This document shows, piece by piece, positions 1 to 8,163 of a DNA stretch of 13,034 nt (position 1 is its first letter; every line of letters starts with the position of its first letter). The stretch spans positions 1-13,034 of the forward strand of contig JAKFDW010000146.1 in assembly GCA_036675955.1 (NCBI GenBank), written 5' to 3'. Under the pieces are notes generated by a model. That model was not told the origin of the DNA, made no database searches, and worked only from the letters and a program-made list of their open reading frames with translations. The DNA is from Pollutimonas sp036675955. Lineage in GTDB: Bacteria; Pseudomonadota; Gammaproteobacteria; Burkholderiales; Burkholderiaceae_B. A program made the position numbers and the translations under genes.

Positions 1-1373
1 AAGCCTACGATCCTGGCGCCCCGGATCGCCTTGGATACCAGATAGGCCGAGCCGCCGACCGCCATCAGATAGGCCGACCCGTGTCGCCGTATGGAATCGA
101 TGGCCACGGGACCCCGCTCGGCCTTGCCTATCATGGAGATCAACCCGGTTTTCTCGAGCATCATGTCGGTGAATTTATCCATGCGGGTCGCGGTGGTCGG
201 GCCGGCAGGTCCGACCACTTCGTCGCCTACCGGATCGACCGGGCCCACGTAATAGATGACACGATTGGTGAAGTCGACCGGCAGCTGTTCGCCGTTTTCC
301 AGCATGTCGTGGATGCGCTTATGCGCCGCGTCGCGCCCTGTCAGCATTTTTCCCGACAAGAGCAGCGTCTGGCCGGGTTTCCAGCTGGCAACCTGTTCTT
401 TGGTAAGCGTGTTCAGGTCCACCTGCAGAGATTTGTTGTAGTCGGGCGCCCAATGGACATCGGGCCAGTCCGACAAGGACGGCGGCGTCAATTGCGCAGG
501 CCCGGAACCGTCGAGCTCGAAATGCACGTGACGCGTCGCGGCGCAATTCGGTATCATCGCAACGGGTTTGGAGGCGGCATGGGTGGGGAAGGTATGGATT
601 TTGACGTCCAGCACAGTGGTGAGCCCGCCCAGCCCCTGGGCGCCTATGCCCAGCGCATTCACTTTCTGATAGAGCTCGATACGCAGTTCTTCCAGCTTGT
701 TCTCGGGCCCGCGTTGCAGCAACTCGTACATGTCGATGTCTTCCATGAGCGACTGCTTGGCCATCAGCATGGCTTTTTCGGCGGTTCCGCCCACCCCTAT
801 GCCCAGCATGCCCGGCGGACACCAGCCCGCACCCATTTGCGGCACGGTCTTCAGAACCCAGTCGATCAAAGAGTCGCTGGGATTGAGCATGGCAAACTTG
901 GATTTGTTTTCCGAGCCACCGCCCTTGGCGGCAACCTGCACGTCGACCTTGTTGCCCGCAACCAGTTCGACACTGACGATACAGGGCGTGTTGTCGCGAG
1001 TGTTCTTGCGCGTGAACAAAGGGTCGGTAAGAATCGACGCGCGCAAAGGGTTATCGGGATTCAGGTAGCCCTGGCGCACCCCTTCGTCGCACACTTCCTG
1101 CATGCTGCGTTGCGTGTCGAAACGGACATCCATGCCGACTTTAAGAAACACATTGACCACGCCCGTGTCCTGGCAGATAGGCCGGTGGCCTTCCGCGCAC
1201 ATGCGCGAATTGGTCAATATCTGTGCAATGGCGTCTTTGGCGGCCGGGCTTTCCTCAAGTTCGTACGCTCGCGCCAGATGCTGGATGTAATCGGCAGGAT
1301 GGTAGTAACTGATGAACTGCACTGCGTCCGCGACGGACTGGATCAAGTCGCTTTCTCGAATAATAGTTGTCAT
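1..1373 (-). CDS. fumA: Class I (iron-sulfur) fumarate hydratase, C-terminus outside the window
   Basis: Interconverts fumarate and L-malate in the TCA cycle, in the cytoplasm, using a [4Fe-4S] cluster. Reading the complement from the ATG at 1373 gives 457 codons open to the window edge; single-chain class I fumarases have roughly 500-550 residues, so only the end of the beta domain should be missing. The three cluster cysteines are visible: C67 in RPICQDTG, C185 in GWCPPGMLGIGVGGT and C277 in MIPNCAATRHVHF. The glycine-rich AAKGGGSENKSK stretch (148-159) and the beta-domain block around 375-392 (GPVDPVGDEVVGPAGPTT) also fit the family. No strong Shine-Dalgarno precedes the ATG. An intrinsic terminator ends 17 bases upstream of it, so expression may rely on read-through or on a promoter inside the crotonase gene. 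The iron-dependent class I type, as opposed to the cluster-free class II FumC, is clear. Confidence 0.95.
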   Translation of the reverse strand, partial: MTTIIRESDLIQSVADAVQFISYYHPADYIQHLARAYELEESPAAKDAIAQILTNSRMCAEGHRPICQDTGVVNVFLKVGMDVRFDTQRSMQEVCDEGVRQGYLNPDNPLRASILTDPLFTRKNTRDNTPCIVSVELVAGNKVDVQVAAKGGGSENKSKFAMLNPSDSLIDWVLKTVPQMGAGWCPPGMLGIGVGGTAEKAMLMAKQSLMEDIDMYELLQRGPENKLEELRIELYQKVNALGIGAQGLGGLTTVLDVKIHTFPTHAASKPVAMIPNCAATRHVHFELDGSGPAQLTPPSLSDWPDVHWAPDYNKSLQVDLNTLTKEQVASWKPGQTLLLSGKMLTGRDAAHKRIHDMLENGEQLPVDFTNRVIYYVGPVDPVGDEVVGPAGPTTATRMDKFTDMMLEKTGLISMIGKAERGPVAIDSIRRHGSAYLMAVGGSAYLVSKAIRGARIVG

Positions 1374-1390
1374 GATGGTTGTTGAATCGT

Positions 1391-1418
1391 AAAAAAGGCA
1401 GGCAACGCGAGGCCCGCC
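1391..1418 (-). terminator. Intrinsic terminator between the crotonase gene and fumA
   Basis: Read on the minus strand, a 7-bp stem (GGCGGGC with GCCTGCC, six Watson-Crick pairs and one G-T) closes an 8-base loop and is followed directly by six T residues. It lies 27 bases after the crotonase stop and its T-tract ends 17 bases before the fumA start. It should end crotonase transcripts or attenuate read-through into fumA. Confidence 0.75.
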
Positions 1419-1445
1419 AAGGTTTCGGATCCGGCTCGACGACGC

Positions 1446-2213
1446 TTATTTGCCGGTCCAGACGGGTTTGCGCTTTTCGGCAAAGGCGGTTGCGCCTTCT
1501 TTGGCATCGGCCGAAACAAAGATATGCGCCACGCGCGGGCGTTGCAGGTCGAACATGTCGGCCTGGCGCCAGTCGCGCGACTCGGTAACGATTTTCTTGG
1601 CCGTCTGCACGGCAAGAGGACCGTTCTCGGCAACGATGCGGGCCAGCACCATGGCCTGCTCGAGCGCCTGGCCCGCCTGGACCAGTCGGTTGACCAGACC
1701 GAACTGATGCGCGCGCGTGGCGGGCAGCATCTCACCGGTAAGTACGGCTTCCATGGCAATATGGTAAGGAATGCGCGAAGGCAGGCGCACCATGCCGCCC
1801 GAGCCCGGCACGATGCCGCGCTTGACTTCGGGCAAGCCGAAATTGGCGTTGTCGGCAGCCACGATCATGTCGCAGGCCAAAGCCATTTCACAGCCGCCGG
1901 CCAGTGCATAGCCTTCGACGGCGGCGATCAGCGGTTTTCTGGGAGGCCGTTCGCACAGCCCGGCAAAGCCGCGTCCTTCGACCAGCGGACGCTGCCCGTT
2001 GAGGGCAAACGCCTTCAGGTCCATGCCGGACGAGAAAGTATTGCCCGCGCCGGTCAGGATGCCGATGGCTACGTCGTCGTTGTCGTCGAGCTGATCGAAC
2101 GCCTTGGCCAGTTCATGCGCGGTCTCGTAATTGATGGCATTACGCGCATCGGGCCGGTTGACCGTAATGATTTGGATGCGATCAACGATTTCAACCTTTA
2201 CCAAGTCAGACAT
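1446..2213 (-). CDS. Enoyl-CoA hydratase/isomerase (crotonase) family protein
   Basis: A 255-residue crotonase-fold protein, the usual length for a single-domain member, probably hydrating 2-enoyl-CoA esters in fatty-acid or aromatic-acid breakdown. Family hallmarks: the oxyanion-hole segment FSSGMDLKAF (60-69), then YALAGGCEMALACD (102-115) and FGLPEVKRGIVPGSGG (125-140). The two acidic residues of classical enoyl-CoA hydratases (Glu144 and Glu164 of the rat enzyme) correspond to E109 and E129, and both are present, which favours hydratase over isomerase or hydrolase activity. The ATG at 2213 has AAGGGA seven bases upstream. The gene is divergent from glyQ and is followed by a terminator before fumA. 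Its exact acyl-CoA substrate cannot be told from sequence; the fadE gene further along gives only a weak hint of beta-oxidation. Confidence 0.9.
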   Translation of the reverse strand: MSDLVKVEIVDRIQIITVNRPDARNAINYETAHELAKAFDQLDDNDDVAIGILTGAGNTFSSGMDLKAFALNGQRPLVEGRGFAGLCERPPRKPLIAAVEGYALAGGCEMALACDMIVAADNANFGLPEVKRGIVPGSGGMVRLPSRIPYHIAMEAVLTGEMLPATRAHQFGLVNRLVQAGQALEQAMVLARIVAENGPLAVQTAKKIVTESRDWRQADMFDLQRPRVAHIFVSADAKEGATAFAEKRKPVWTGK

Positions 2214-2383
2214 AGAGCAATCCCTTGAAATAGCAGCGGCGCCGCAACGCCTGTTAAAGATGGTCGGTAACCCAATATCATACGACCAATTGCTATTGGC
2301 CTTCAGCCCAGGCCTGTCTTCTTTGGCACGGAACCAGTTAAAATTGAAAAATTTTGCAGCTTCTCGCTTTAATGGCCTCGGAC
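2214..2383. promoter_or_regulatory. Divergent intergenic region between the crotonase gene and glyQ
   Basis: These 170 bases should hold promoters for both directions. On the minus strand TATGAT (2277-2282) is a plausible -10 for the crotonase gene, with only a weak -35. On the plus strand TAAAAT (2339-2344) is a plausible -10 for the glyQ operon, again without a convincing -35. A perfect small inverted repeat, CCAAT-TGCT-ATTGG (2286-2299), lies between them and could be an operator. I see no T-box or other riboswitch; glyQS in Proteobacteria is not normally under T-box control. Confidence 0.35.
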
Positions 2384-3295
2384 ATGCTCACTTTTCAGCA
2401 AATAATACTAACGCTCCAGCAATACTGGGATAAGCACGGATGCACCCTTCTGCAGCCCTACGACATGGAAGTCGGCGCCGGCACCTCGCACACGGCCACG
2501 TTTTTGCGCTCCATCGGGCCAGAGCCTTGGCGCGCCGCATATGTGCAGCCTTCGCGCCGGCCCAAAGATGGCCGTTACGGCGAGAACCCCAACCGCCTGC
2601 AACACTATTATCAGTACCAAGTAGTGCTCAAGCCCGCGCCCACCGATATCGTGGACCTGTACATCGGGTCTCTCGTCGCCCTGGGCATCAATCCGCGTGA
2701 GCACGACATCCGTTTCGTCGAGGACGACTGGGAGAACCCCACGCTGGGCGCGTGGGGCCTGGGCTGGGAAGTTTGGCTCAACGGCATGGAAGTTACTCAG
2801 TTCACCTACTTCCAGCAGGTCGGCGGCCTGGACTGCACTCCCACGACCGGCGAAATCACGTATGGCCTGGAACGCCTGGCAATGTACCTGCAGGGGGTCG
2901 AAAGCGTATACGACCTGGTGTGGACCGAAGGCGTCGGAGGACAAAAAGTGTTGTACCGCGACGTTTTCCACCAGAACGAAGTCGAGCAATCCACCTACAA
3001 TTTCGAGCACGCCTCCATTCCCATGCTGCTGGCCCATTTCAACGATTACGAAGCAGAAGCGCGCCGGCTGATAGAAGTTCCGCTGGCGCTTCCAGCCTAC
3101 GAAGCCACGCTCAAGGCGGCGCACACATTCAACATGCTCGATGCGCGGGGCGCCATCAGCGTCACCGAGCGGGCAACCTATATAGGCCGTATCCGCAACC
3201 TGTCCCGTTCAGTCGCGCAGGCTTATTTTGATTCACGCGAAAAACTTGGATTCCCCATGCTCGTCCAGCACACTGCTGCGGAGGCCGCACAATGA
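2384..3295 (+). CDS. glyQ: Glycyl-tRNA synthetase alpha subunit
   Basis: Catalytic subunit of the bacterial alpha2-beta2 glycyl-tRNA synthetase, which activates glycine with ATP and, together with GlyS, charges tRNA-Gly. From the chosen ATG it is 303 residues, the same length as I recall for the E. coli protein. The class II synthetase core is evident: GAGTSHTATF (31-40), the YVQPSRRPKDGRYGENPNR block (53-71), FVEDDWENPTLGAWGLGWEVW (111-131) and the motif-3 segment GEITYGLERLAMYL (156-169). Three in-frame starts are possible: TTG at 2354, ATG at 2372 and ATG at 2384. None has a clear ribosome-binding site. I prefer 2384 because the protein then begins MLTFQQIILTLQ, as related betaproteobacterial GlyQ proteins do. 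The stop overlaps the glyS start by 4 bases (ATGA), as expected for translationally coupled subunits. Confidence 0.96.
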   Translation: MLTFQQIILTLQQYWDKHGCTLLQPYDMEVGAGTSHTATFLRSIGPEPWRAAYVQPSRRPKDGRYGENPNRLQHYYQYQVVLKPAPTDIVDLYIGSLVALGINPREHDIRFVEDDWENPTLGAWGLGWEVWLNGMEVTQFTYFQQVGGLDCTPTTGEITYGLERLAMYLQGVESVYDLVWTEGVGGQKVLYRDVFHQNEVEQSTYNFEHASIPMLLAHFNDYEAEARRLIEVPLALPAYEATLKAAHTFNMLDARGAISVTERATYIGRIRNLSRSVAQAYFDSREKLGFPMLVQHTAAEAAQ

Positions 3296-5442
3296 TTACG
3301 GCTCCCAATACAGATATCCGGCCACTGCTGGTCGAACTGCTCACGGAAGAACTGCCCCCCAAGGCGTTACAGAAATTGGGCCAGGCATTTGCAGAAGGCA
3401 TACGCAAGACGCTGGAGCAGCATCACTTGCTGGCGGCAGGCTGCATTACGACCGACTATTCCACGCCGAGGCGCCTGGGTGTCGTGCTTGGAGCCGTACT
3501 GTCCCAGGCGCCCGACCAGGCCTATACCGAAAAACTCATGCCGGCCCAGATTGGCCTTACTCCAACGGGCGAAATCAGTCCGGCACTGAAAAAGAAACTG
3601 GCAAGCAAGGGCCTGGACCATCTTACGGCGGCCGAACTCATCAGCGAATCCGACGGAAAACAAGACTATTTGTATGCCCGAGGCGTCGCCACCGGCGCCG
3701 TGCTCGGCACAGCCTTGCAGGAAGCGCTCGACTACGCCGTGGCCCACCTGCCCATACCGAAAGTCATGCGCTATCAGCTGGCCGATGGCGTCAGCAGCGT
3801 CAAGTTCGTACGGCCCGCCCACCGGCTTATCGCCTTGTGGGGCAATGAAATCGTCGCTGCGCAAGCCCTGGGGCTGGACGCAGGACGCACCACCCTGGGC
3901 CATCGGTTCATGGCCAGCCAGGCCATCGATATCGCATCTGCCGATACCTACGAACAACAGCTGCGCGACGAAGGCAAGGTCATTGCGTCGTTCACTGCGC
4001 GCCGGACGCTGATCAGCGAACAGTTGCAAGTTCAGGCGCAGGTGCTGGGCGCCACGATAGGAACCGGTCCCGAAGTACAGGCTCTGCTCGAGGAGGTCAC
4101 CGCCCTGGTCGAACATCCCACGGTGTATGTCGGCGAATTCGAAGAGCAGTTCCTGCAGGTGCCGCCCGAATGCCTGATCCTGACCATGCGCCTGAACCAG
4201 AAGTACTTTCCATTGTTCGAACCGGATACCGGCAAGCTCACACACCGCTTCCTTATCGTCAGCAATATGCAGGTCGACAACCCCGTGCATATCGTGGAAG
4301 GCAACCAGCGCGTGGTACGCCCCAGGCTGGCGGACGCCGAGTTCTTTTTCCACACCGACCGCAAGGTCAGGCTGGCCGACCGCGTTGCGGGACTTGCGAC
4401 CAGCGTCTACCACAACAAGCTGGGCTCCCAGCTCGAACGCGTAGAGCGGGTGCGGCAGATAGCACGCTACGTCGCCGGGCAATTGGGCGCCAACATCGAC
4501 AACGCCGACCGGGCTGCGCTGCTGGCCAAAGCCGACCTGGGCTCGAATATGGTCGGCGAGTTCCCCGAGCTCCAGGGCATTATGGGCGGCTATTACGCCA
4601 AGGCGGACGGCGAGCCCGCCGATGTCGTACTGGCGCTCCAGGATCAATACCGCATACGCATCGACACGCCTGTTTCGGCCGGCACCCTCACCTCGGCCGT
4701 GCTGTTCATCGCGGAACGCGCCGAAACATTGTTGGGCATATGGGGCATAGGCCTGGTGCCTACCGGCGAGCGCGACCCTTACGGCTTGCGCCGTGCCGCA
4801 CTGGGCCTGATCAGCGCGTTCGAGCAGTTGCAGGCCGGCGGCTACCTGGCAATCAACAACAGCCAGGGCCTGCCATTGGCCGATCTGCTCGCCAAGTCGG
4901 CAGCAAGCTTCGCGCCGGGAGCCATAAGCGCGACCGCGGCCGCCGAGGTCCAGGCGTTTGTGTACGAACGCTACCGGAACCAGTTGAACAATGACTTTGA
5001 CCGCAACGTCGTCGATGCGGTGCTGACGCTCGAACCACCGCTGCATCAAGTGCACGCCCGCATACAGGCCTGCGCCAGTTTTGCGCAACGGCCCGAGGCC
5101 GAAAGCCTTGCGGCCGCCAACAAGCGCATTGCCAACCTGCTCAAGAAAGCCGACGAGCAAACCAAAGCCGTCGACCCGGGCAAGTTGTCCGAGCCGGCCG
5201 AACAAGCCCTGGACGCCGTCATCCGCCAGCTCAAGCCTCAAGCACAGGCCCAGCTGGCGCAAGGCGACTTCACCGCCAGCCTGGCCACCATGGCGCAAGC
5301 CAGGGCGGCGGTCGACACCTTCTTCAACGACATCATGGTCATGGCCGACGATCCCGCCGTACGCGCCAATCGTCTGGCTCTGCTCGCAGAACTTCACCGC
5401 CTGATGAATCAGGTCGCCGACATTTCCAGGTTAGCCCAGTGA
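3292..5442 (+). CDS. glyS: Glycyl-tRNA synthetase beta subunit
   Basis: Partner of GlyQ; it supplies tRNA recognition for the heterotetrameric enzyme in the cytoplasm. The 716-residue product is slightly longer than the roughly 690 of E. coli GlyS. The N-terminus contains the characteristic LLVELLTEELPPKALQ segment (12-27). Further on come the MRLNQKYFPLF block (299-309), an HD-like region with the conserved ADAEFFFHTDRK and DLGSNMVGEFPELQG segments, and YGLRRAALGL at about 498-507. The C-terminal part (about 580-700) is a helical DALR-type anticodon-binding domain. The ATG at 3292 overlaps the glyQ stop, and the TGA overlaps the GTG start of gmhB. A long antisense frame lies across this gene but has no support as a gene. 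Confidence 0.97.
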   Translation: MITAPNTDIRPLLVELLTEELPPKALQKLGQAFAEGIRKTLEQHHLLAAGCITTDYSTPRRLGVVLGAVLSQAPDQAYTEKLMPAQIGLTPTGEISPALKKKLASKGLDHLTAAELISESDGKQDYLYARGVATGAVLGTALQEALDYAVAHLPIPKVMRYQLADGVSSVKFVRPAHRLIALWGNEIVAAQALGLDAGRTTLGHRFMASQAIDIASADTYEQQLRDEGKVIASFTARRTLISEQLQVQAQVLGATIGTGPEVQALLEEVTALVEHPTVYVGEFEEQFLQVPPECLILTMRLNQKYFPLFEPDTGKLTHRFLIVSNMQVDNPVHIVEGNQRVVRPRLADAEFFFHTDRKVRLADRVAGLATSVYHNKLGSQLERVERVRQIARYVAGQLGANIDNADRAALLAKADLGSNMVGEFPELQGIMGGYYAKADGEPADVVLALQDQYRIRIDTPVSAGTLTSAVLFIAERAETLLGIWGIGLVPTGERDPYGLRRAALGLISAFEQLQAGGYLAINNSQGLPLADLLAKSAASFAPGAISATAAAEVQAFVYERYRNQLNNDFDRNVVDAVLTLEPPLHQVHARIQACASFAQRPEAESLAAANKRIANLLKKADEQTKAVDPGKLSEPAEQALDAVIRQLKPQAQAQLAQGDFTASLATMAQARAAVDTFFNDIMVMADDPAVRANRLALLAELHRLMNQVADISRLAQ

Positions 5443-5978
5443 AACTTGCCATACTCGACCGCGACGGGGTCATCAATCACGAAAGTGACGCGTTCATCAA
5501 GAACCCCGACGAGTGGATAGCCCTTCCAGGCAGCCTGGAAGCCATTGCGCGCCTGTCGCGCGCCAATTGGCGCGTAGTCATCGCCAGCAATCAATCCGGC
5601 GTGGCCCGCGGCCTGTTCAGCATGGATACGCTCAATGCCATACATGGAAAACTACGCCGCGAACTGGCACACGTAGGCGGCAACGTCGACGCGATTTTCA
5701 TCTGCCCCCACGGGCCTGACGATGGCTGCGCGTGCCGCAAGCCCAAACCCGGCATGTTGCTCGACATAGCGGGCCGCTATGATGTCGACATCAAGAACGT
5801 TCCCGCGGTCGGAGATTCCCTGCGCGACCTGCAAGCGGCCGCAGCGGCCAACTGCGCACCGTGGCTGGTCCTTACCGGTAACGGACAGAAAACGCAGAAT
5901 CACCCCGACTTGCCCGCCGGCACTCAGATCAGGACAGATCTTGCTGCAGTCGTCGATGCTTGGCTTTCCGAGGAATAA
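5439..5978 (+). CDS. gmhB: D-glycero-beta-D-manno-heptose 1,7-bisphosphate 7-phosphatase
   Basis: A HAD-superfamily phosphatase of 179 residues that removes the C7 phosphate of heptose bisphosphate during ADP-heptose synthesis for the lipopolysaccharide inner core. Visible motifs: DRDGVIN (7-13) with nucleophile D7 and acid/base D9; motif II in ASNQSG (49-54); the CPHGPDDGCACRKPKPGM insert (89-106), whose C89, H91, C97 and C99 form the zinc site diagnostic of GmhB; and VGDSLRD (124-130) as motif IV. The start is GTG in a GTGA overlap with the glyS stop, and it begins MKLAILDRDG as the family does. Histidinol-phosphate phosphatases share the fold and zinc loop, but the context next to plsC favours envelope synthesis. 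Confidence 0.92.
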   Translation: MKLAILDRDGVINHESDAFIKNPDEWIALPGSLEAIARLSRANWRVVIASNQSGVARGLFSMDTLNAIHGKLRRELAHVGGNVDAIFICPHGPDDGCACRKPKPGMLLDIAGRYDVDIKNVPAVGDSLRDLQAAAAANCAPWLVLTGNGQKTQNHPDLPAGTQIRTDLAAVVDAWLSEE

Positions 5979-5980
5979 AC

Positions 5981-6709
5981 ATGGCAGTAATCCGCTCAAC
6001 GCTCTATCAAATTTTTCTTATCGTTACTGTCATTCCCTATGCCATCGCCTGTTTGTTGTGGGCGCCCCTGCCCCTGCACTGGCGCTATAAGCTCACCATA
6101 GGCTGGCCCCGCCTCGGCATCTGGGCCGCCAAGGTCATTCTTGGTATCCGGTGGGAACTAAAAGGGGCCGAAAACTTTCCCGACGGTCCTGCCGTCATGC
6201 TTTCCAAACATCAATCCGCCTGGGAAACGATGTTCATCATCGGCTACATGCCGCGAGACATGTGCTTCGTGTACAAGCGGGAACTTCATCGCGTGCCGTT
6301 CTTCGGCTGGGGCCTTGCCCAGCTCCGGATGATCCCCATCGATCGAGCGAAGGGCCGCGATGCCTTCGAGCAAGTGGTCAAGATAGGACAGCAACGCATC
6401 AATGAAGGCCGCTGGCCTATACTGTTTCCCGAAGGCACTCGCATATTGCCGGGCAAGACCGGGCGGTACAAGTTGGGCGGGGCGCTGTTGGCCACTCGCA
6501 CCAATACGCCCATCATTCCGGTGGCCCACAATGCGGGCGAGTGCTGGCCACGCAACGCCTTCATCAAGAAACCTGGGCTAATTACGGTGTCGATCGGCCC
6601 CTTGATCGAAACCGCTGGACTCGACGCAGAAACGGTGAACCGTAAAGTTCAGGAATGGATCGAATCTGAAATGCGGGTATTGAACCCTGAACGATATGGG
6701 CTTGACTGA
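5981..6709 (+). CDS. plsC: 1-acyl-sn-glycerol-3-phosphate acyltransferase (PlsC family)
   Basis: Acylates lysophosphatidic acid to phosphatidic acid at the inner face of the cytoplasmic membrane. The 242-residue protein has a hydrophobic N-terminal segment (about 8-32), expected to be membrane-embedded. The acyltransferase blocks follow in order: KHQSAWET with catalytic H77, a block around FFGWGLAQLRMIPIDR (108-123), FPEGTR (150-155) with E152 and R155, and TPIIPVAHNAGECWPR. The acidic residue of the HX4D box is glutamate (E82) rather than aspartate. ATG 5981 is preferred over an earlier in-frame TTG because GAGGA stands about 7 bases before it, and the gene then begins 2 bases after the gmhB stop. 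Its last 14 bases overlap the next gene. Confidence 0.92.
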   Translation: MAVIRSTLYQIFLIVTVIPYAIACLLWAPLPLHWRYKLTIGWPRLGIWAAKVILGIRWELKGAENFPDGPAVMLSKHQSAWETMFIIGYMPRDMCFVYKRELHRVPFFGWGLAQLRMIPIDRAKGRDAFEQVVKIGQQRINEGRWPILFPEGTRILPGKTGRYKLGGALLATRTNTPIIPVAHNAGECWPRNAFIKKPGLITVSIGPLIETAGLDAETVNRKVQEWIESEMRVLNPERYGLD

Positions 6710-7565
6710 ACAACTGACTCTCTTTTCCGACAACCCCGCTTTGACCGCGACGCGCCAACCTGCGCCCTTGGCAAGGACCGAACACGCCATCACCACCACA
6801 TGTCCGCCCGCCCTGCCCCATAACGCGCGCTGGCGGGAGGTGAAGACCGCGCAGCAGACGATAGGCTATGTGCTGCAACGATCACGGCGCAAAAGCATAG
6901 GGCTTACCGTCAACGACGATGGCCTGCACGTCACGGCGCCCAATTGGGTCACATTGAGCCAGATTGATTCCACCGTTATCGAGAAAGCGTCCTGGATACT
7001 CGGCAAACTGCGTATCAGGCAGGCGCGCCAGCAGCACCAAGCCACTGCCGCTACCCTGTGGCAGGATGGCGGAACCATTCCATACCTTGGGACCCGCATC
7101 GTCCTTAAACTGGACGGCACGCAAAAGACTCCATTATTTCTGGGTGACGCCTTTTCACCCGCCCATGGCGATGTGCTGAGCCTGGCGCTGCCGCTGGACG
7201 CCGATCGCAACCGGATACGCGATAGCGTGCACGCCTGGCTGCAGCAACAAGCCCTGGCATGGTTTGGCCAGCGCCTGCAACATTTCCTGGATGCCACCCA
7301 GTTGACGATCCGGCGCTGGCGGCTGTCGTCGGCTGCCACGCGCTGGGGCTCATGCAGCAGCGACGGCAACATCATGCTGAACTGGCGGCTTATACATTTT
7401 GGACATGACATTATCGATTACGTCATCGCACATGAGCTGGCACATTTGCGCGAAATGAATCACAGCAAAGACTTCTGGCGTGAAGTCGGATCGATCCTGC
7501 CTGGTTTCGAGACGGCCCGCAATGCATTGCGCCAGCACGATCCCAGCTCGTTGCCGCTCATCTAG
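6696..7565 (+). CDS. YgjP/DUF45-like zinc metallopeptidase
   Basis: A 289-residue protein whose C-terminal half carries the signature of YgjP-type metallopeptidases: RWGSCSSDGNIMLNWRLIHF (216-235), then HELAHLREMNHSKDFW (246-261). H246, E247 and H250 form the HExxH zinc/catalytic motif and H256 is the likely third ligand. The natural substrate of this family is not established. The first 45 residues are proline/alanine-rich with low complexity and are probably a poorly conserved tail; a shorter product could also be made. The ATG overlaps the end of plsC by 14 bases, so co-translation is likely. A perfect 12-bp palindrome (GGCGCATGCGCC, 7572-7583) follows its stop but has no T-tract. Confidence 0.85.
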   Translation: MGLTEQLTLFSDNPALTATRQPAPLARTEHAITTTCPPALPHNARWREVKTAQQTIGYVLQRSRRKSIGLTVNDDGLHVTAPNWVTLSQIDSTVIEKASWILGKLRIRQARQQHQATAATLWQDGGTIPYLGTRIVLKLDGTQKTPLFLGDAFSPAHGDVLSLALPLDADRNRIRDSVHAWLQQQALAWFGQRLQHFLDATQLTIRRWRLSSAATRWGSCSSDGNIMLNWRLIHFGHDIIDYVIAHELAHLREMNHSKDFWREVGSILPGFETARNALRQHDPSSLPLI

Positions 7566-7611
7566 ACCCCGGGCGCATGCGCCTATCTGAATAACGATCA
7601 AGGAGATTGTG

Positions 7612-8007
7612 TTGCGTTTACTACATACCATGCTGCGTGTCGGCGACCTGGACCGGTCGCTGATGTTCTATACCGATGTCCTGGGCATGAAACTCTTGCG
7701 CCGCAAAGACTATCCCGACGGTAAATTCACGCTGGCCTTCGTGGGCTACCAGGAAGAAAGCGAAGGGGCCGTGCTGGAGCTGACCCACAATTGGGACACT
7801 TCGTCCTACGAACTGGGCAATGGCTACGGGCACATCGCCCTGGAAGTCGAAGACGCGTACGACGCCTGTGCCCGCATCAAGGAAAGGGGCGGCAACGTGA
7901 CCCGCGAAGCCGGCCCCATGAAACACGGCCAAACCGTCATTGCCTTCGTGGAAGATCCCGATGGCTACAAGATTGAGCTGATACAGCGTAAAGAGCGGGC
8001 GGACTAG
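7612..8007 (+). CDS. gloA: Lactoylglutathione lyase (glyoxalase I)
   Basis: Converts the hemithioacetal of methylglyoxal and glutathione to S-lactoylglutathione in the cytoplasm. The product has 131 residues. The four metal ligands of E. coli GloA (H5, E56, H74, E122) fall at the same numbers here: H5 in MRLLHTMLRVGDL, E56 in AVLELTHNW, H74 in YGHIALEV and E122 in GYKIELI, so a nickel- or cobalt-type enzyme is expected. Two start codons adjoin, GTG 7609 and TTG 7612. AGGAG (7601-7605) is 6 bases before the TTG but only 3 before the GTG, and the TTG start yields the family N-terminus, so TTG is chosen. The stop TAG (8005-8007) takes its final G from the first base of the mobile element that follows. 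Confidence 0.95.
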   Translation: MRLLHTMLRVGDLDRSLMFYTDVLGMKLLRRKDYPDGKFTLAFVGYQEESEGAVLELTHNWDTSSYELGNGYGHIALEVEDAYDACARIKERGGNVTREAGPMKHGQTVIAFVEDPDGYKIELIQRKERAD

Positions 8008-8034
8008 AGCATTTTTGGCCGAGGTGTTTACGGC
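8007..8034. repeat. Left terminal inverted repeat of the gloA-fadE element
   Basis: Twenty-eight bases starting GAGCATTTT and ending GTGTTTACGGC. Compared with the complement of 8664-8691, it differs at five positions only, all between the ninth-base T-run and the GTGTTTACGGC block. The first G completes the gloA stop codon. Confidence 0.8.
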
Positions 8035-8113
8035 TTGCTGCAGCGCGCAGGTGTTGGGGACGGTTTTTCGTTCTTAAGTCGAGGTGGCCGCAAATTCGCC
8101 CGGTCGGGCCAGT

Positions 8114-8163
8114 GATGTCGCTCAATTTCTTAGATGTCGCTATTTCTTGCGACGCCGTCGGTG
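8114..8163. repeat. Left subterminal 19-bp-period repeats of the element
   Basis: GATGTCGCT occurs perfectly at 8114-8122 and 8133-8141, 19 bases apart, and each copy is followed by ATTTCTT (8125-8131 and 8142-8148). A third, diverged unit follows (GCGACGCCGTCGGTG, 8149-8163). Read inward from the left end, the third unit resembles the innermost right-hand unit read inward from the right end (GACGTGCGTCAGTGCG on the complement of 8497-8512). The ends therefore carry related sites in inverted orientation. Transposase-binding sites are the likeliest role, by inference. Confidence 0.55.

Noticed and set aside
81..1385. 434-residue plus-strand frame opposite fumA
   Set aside because: The complement encodes an unmistakable class I fumarase with all three cluster cysteines; the plus frame is histidine/arginine-rich shadow.
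3367..5397. 676-residue open frame antisense to glyS
   Set aside because: It lies wholly opposite a well-supported glyS, has no recognisable domains and reflects the codon bias of the GC-rich sense gene.
7572..7583. GGCGCATGCGCC palindrome after the metallopeptidase gene as a terminator
   Set aside because: No T-tract follows and the next gene starts 29 bases on with its own ribosome-binding site; it may simply be a short palindrome.
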